Assembly (NCBI GenBank): GCA_902772605.1 | Contig: CACYBG010000240.1 | Span: 1 to 7,403, forward strand | Direction: 5' to 3' | Origin: an uncultured Spirochaetaceae bacterium | Lineage (GTDB): Bacteria > Spirochaetota > Spirochaetia > Treponematales > Treponemataceae | DNA length: 7,403 nt | In this document: positions 5,334 through 7,403 of the stretch, piece after piece | Layout of the letters: the number at the start of each line of letters is the position of its first letter | How positions within the stretch are numbered: position 1 is the first letter of the stretch | Translations under genes and position numbers: made by a program | Notes under the pieces: generated by a model | The model's database searches: none | What the model saw: the letters and a program-made list of their open reading frames with translations, nothing else | Told to the model about the DNA's origin: nothing

Positions 5334-5942
5334 ATGAAAGACATTCCATCCCCGACGAAAAAACGCCTCATCCTTTTGGAACGGCTCCTGTCCGATTTCA
5401 AGGAAGAACGCATAACTTCACAGAAGATTCAGGAATTGACGGGATGGACATCGGCTGTCGTAAGGAGGGACTTTTACCTTCTGGAACTGAAATGCGGCTC
5501 CAGCAACGGTTACAATGTCCAGTCGCTCAGGGAATCCATCAAAAACGCCCTGAACCTTTCCGGCAGAAAAACCCCGTGCTGTCTGGTCGGACTGAACAGA
5601 ATCGGTCAGATGCTATTGGACGGCGGCGGACTTGACGGCTCCGGATTTTTCCTTACTGCAGGATTCGATTCCAGCGTCAACAGAACGGAAGTCCTTAAAT
5701 CAAGCTTTCCGCTCCATTCGACGGTCATGCTTGAGACAATCATCAGGGCGGAATCGGTTAAATATGCAGTCCTTGCAGTCGATGATTCCGAAGCCCAGAA
5801 GATGACGGACAGGCTTGTTGCAGCCGGCATAAAGGGGATAGTGAACTATACGAGCAGGATGCTTTCAGTCCCCGACGGAGTGACGGTCGAAAACGTCTGT
5901 CTGCTTACGGCACTTGAAAGTCTGGCTGCAGGCCGTGAATGA
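5334..5942 (+). CDS. rex: Redox-sensing transcriptional repressor, Rex family (diverged)
   Basis: Rex senses the NADH/NAD+ ratio: it binds operators when NADH is low and leaves them when NADH is high. The 202-residue protein has an N-terminal winged helix (about 8-50, with ITSQKIQELTGWTSAVVRRDF), the GYNV turn (59-62), and a Rossmann domain (from about 82) ending in the AGIKGIVNYT strand (164-173). The glycine loop reads GLNRIG (86-91) where Rex normally has GVGNLG, and the usual C-terminal VDLAxELQ is ENVCLLTALES. The acidic D112 after the second strand is kept. I choose the ATG at 5334 (family start MKDIP) over the GTG at 5289, since the GTG frame would place the operator inside the gene. 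AGGGA upstream is weak and distant. Confidence 0.82.
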   Translation: MKDIPSPTKKRLILLERLLSDFKEERITSQKIQELTGWTSAVVRRDFYLLELKCGSSNGYNVQSLRESIKNALNLSGRKTPCCLVGLNRIGQMLLDGGGLDGSGFFLTAGFDSSVNRTEVLKSSFPLHSTVMLETIIRAESVKYAVLAVDDSEAQKMTDRLVAAGIKGIVNYTSRMLSVPDGVTVENVCLLTALESLAAGRE

Positions 5943-5945
5943 ACC

Positions 5946-5984
5946 GAACGGAAAAAGCTTGATTCGAGCAATCAAAATCCGTTC
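5946..5984 (+). repeat. Nested hairpin in the rex-serC gap
   Basis: Four bases after the rex stop, GAACGGA (5946-5952) pairs with TCCGTTC (5978-5984). Within it TTGATT (5959-5964) pairs with AATCAA (5970-5975) around CGAGC. A second TCCGTT at 6002-6007 could replace the first. No T-tract follows on either strand, so it is not a normal terminator; it may stabilise the rex 3' end or modulate read-through into serC. Confidence 0.55.
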
Positions 5985-6083
5985 AAGCAAATTCGAAGGC
6001 ATCCGTTGAAAGGCGGTGTCAATATAGATGGAAAACCGATTTTCACCGGGATTTCCAAAAACAAAGTACAAAGAGGTACGCTT

Positions 6084-7205
6084 ATGAGCAGAGTCTACAA
6101 TTTTTCCGCAGGTCCTAGCTGCCTGCCAGAAGAAGTATTGAAGGAATGCGCCGCAGAAATGCTGGACTACAATGGAAGCGGTCAGTCCGTAATGGAGATG
6201 AGTCACCGCTCAAAAGTGTACGAGGCGATAATTGAAGATGCAGAGGCAATGGTCCGCAAGCTGATGAAGGTACCGGACAACTACAAGGTGCTTTTCGTCC
6301 AGGGTGGAGGCTCTACCCAGTTTGCAATGGTCGCAGAAAACCTTGGAATCCACACGGGAAAGGCCGCCTACATCGAAACGGGCGTTTGGGCAAAAAAAGC
6401 CGCAGCCGAAGCAAAACACCTGGGACTGGACGTTGACGTAATCGCATCTTCAAAGGACAAGGGATATTCATACATCCCAAGGGTCGAAAAAATCGAAGGC
6501 GATTACGACTATGCATACATCTGCTTCAACAACACAATCATGGGAACACACTACGAGTACATCCCTGATACAGGAAAAATCCCTCTGGTCGCTGACATTT
6601 CATCATGCGTACTGAGTGAAGAACTGGACGTTTCAAAGTTCGGACTCCTTTTTGCTGGAGCACAGAAAAACCTTGCACCGGCCGGAGTAACCCTTGTTAT
6701 CATCCGTGAAGATCTGATTACCGACACACCGCGTGCAGGAACACCGACCATGCTGATGTACAAGACCCACGCAGACAACGGTTCAATGTACAACACTCCG
6801 CCATGCTACACGATCTACGTGCTTGGAAAGGTCCTTCACTGGATTGAAAAGAACGGAGGAGCTGCCGGAATCAACAAGCTGAACGTCGAAAAGGCAAACT
6901 ACCTCTACGACTTCCTTGACAGCTCAGACTTCTATCATGCAACCGCCGAAAAGGGAAGCCGCTCACTTATGAACGTTCCATTCCTTACAAAGTATTCAAC
7001 CGGTTCAAGCGATGAAGCGGCAGTGGCAAAGGAAAAGGAAATCAACGACAAGTTCGTAAAGGAAGCAGCAGCTGCAGGTCTCGTAAACCTCAAGGGTCAC
7101 AGGCTCGTCGGTGGAATGCGTGCATCAATCTATAATGCAATGACACTGGACGGAGTAAAGGCCCTGGTCGAATTCATGAAGAAGTTCGCAAAGGAAAACG
7201 CCTGA
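6084..7205 (+). CDS. serC: Phosphoserine aminotransferase
   Basis: SerC converts 3-phosphohydroxypyruvate and glutamate to phosphoserine and 2-oxoglutarate with PLP, the second step of serine synthesis; it may also act in pyridoxal phosphate synthesis. The 373-residue protein starts MSRVYNFSAGPSCLP, the family opening. GGGST (74-78) binds cofactor phosphate, W102 stacks on the PLP ring, D171 contacts the ring nitrogen, and K195 in AGAQKN forms the Schiff base. All expected active-site residues are present. The start at 6084 has GAGG seven to eight bases upstream; an earlier frame start at 6006 adds 26 residues absent from the family. It is 141 bases after rex and 85 before serA. Confidence 0.97.
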   Translation: MSRVYNFSAGPSCLPEEVLKECAAEMLDYNGSGQSVMEMSHRSKVYEAIIEDAEAMVRKLMKVPDNYKVLFVQGGGSTQFAMVAENLGIHTGKAAYIETGVWAKKAAAEAKHLGLDVDVIASSKDKGYSYIPRVEKIEGDYDYAYICFNNTIMGTHYEYIPDTGKIPLVADISSCVLSEELDVSKFGLLFAGAQKNLAPAGVTLVIIREDLITDTPRAGTPTMLMYKTHADNGSMYNTPPCYTIYVLGKVLHWIEKNGGAAGINKLNVEKANYLYDFLDSSDFYHATAEKGSRSLMNVPFLTKYSTGSSDEAAVAKEKEINDKFVKEAAAAGLVNLKGHRLVGGMRASIYNAMTLDGVKALVEFMKKFAKENA

Positions 7206-7217
7206 CATTACAGCAAA

Positions 7218-7260
7218 GCCGGTCGGTTCGCTTACGGATATCAGCAGTGAACCGATTGGC
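7218..7260 (+). repeat. 15-bp hairpin between serC and serA
   Basis: GCCGGTCGGTTCGCT (7218-7232) pairs over its whole length with AGTGAACCGATTGGC (7246-7260), three of the pairs being G-U, around a 13-base loop. In the opposite strand those pairs would be A-C mismatches, so the structure is made for the serC-serA mRNA. It begins 12 bases after the serC stop. AAAATTTTTG follows 5-15 bases later, too distant for a strong terminator. It may protect the serC 3' end or weaken serA expression. Confidence 0.75.
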
Positions 7261-7290
7261 AGAAGAAAATTTTTGAAACCTGGAGAAAAT

Positions 7291-7403
7291 ATGTACAACA
7301 TACAGACCTTGAACAAAATCGCAGCGGTGGGACTCAACATGTTCGACCGCGACAACTATGAAATCGCTACCGACATCAACAATCCTGATGCAATCCTCGT
7401 TCG
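7291..7403 (+). CDS. serA: D-3-phosphoglycerate dehydrogenase, N-terminal fragment
   Basis: Thirty-seven complete codons are present before the right edge. SerA oxidises 3-phosphoglycerate with NAD+ in the first step of serine synthesis. The start MYNIQTLNKIAAVGL and the NNPDAILVR motif match the short (about 390-residue) bacterial SerA type, and it directly follows serC, the usual partner. TGGAG lies five to six bases upstream of the ATG. The gene continues past the window, so length and the presence of an ACT domain cannot be judged. Confidence 0.88.
   Translation, partial: MYNIQTLNKIAAVGLNMFDRDNYEIATDINNPDAILV

Noticed and set aside
6029..6054. Second Rex operator before serC: GGAAAA-CCGA-TTTTCACC.
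   Set aside because: Only one half resembles GTGAAA, and the arms do not match the Rex layout; likely a chance A/T palindrome.

Overview
The window is an ordinary bacterial chromosome segment, most likely from a spirochaete of the Treponema type. The basis is recall of family resemblance and gene order, not a search: tRNA-Thr, rpmG, tRNA-Trp, secE, nusG, rplK, rplA, rplJ is a conserved block, and the short SerC, the Rex-like protein and the small NusG-domain-II protein all fit such a genome. No mobile element, CRISPR array or phage gene is visible.

Minus-strand half (1-4907). Read in the direction of transcription, a membrane-anchored NusG-domain-II protein (4907-4536) is followed by radA (4439-3078). 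After radA there are 362 bases without a protein gene. They hold a strong sigma70-type promoter, three hairpins ending in a terminator (a candidate small RNA), an AT-rich stretch, and a second near-consensus promoter. That second promoter drives tRNA-Thr(GGT), rpmG, tRNA-Trp(CCA), secE, nusG, rplK, rplA and rplJ (cut by the window edge). rplK/rplA and rplA/rplJ each overlap by one base (TAATG). A 177-base gap between nusG and rplK carries a hairpin and a possible second promoter.

Divergent gap (4908-5333). This AT-rich region separates the two halves. On the minus strand it has a poor, possibly leaderless promoter for the NusG-II gene and a large stem closed by an 8-bp perfect repeat followed by six T's. 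On the plus strand it has a good promoter for rex with a Rex-like operator in the 5' leader.

Plus-strand half (5334-7403). A diverged Rex-like NADH-sensing repressor is followed by serC and the start of serA, the two dedicated steps from 3-phosphoglycerate toward serine. The serC-serA gap holds a 15-bp hairpin whose G-U pairs work only in the plus-strand RNA. Rex presumably represses its own promoter when NADH is high. Whether it also affects serine synthesis by read-through is inference.

Most of the window is housekeeping. The parts worth a second look are the candidate small RNA after radA, the structured minus-strand leader/terminator upstream of the NusG-II gene, the Rex operator with an atypical Rex, the C55 tRNA-Thr, and the serC-serA hairpin.
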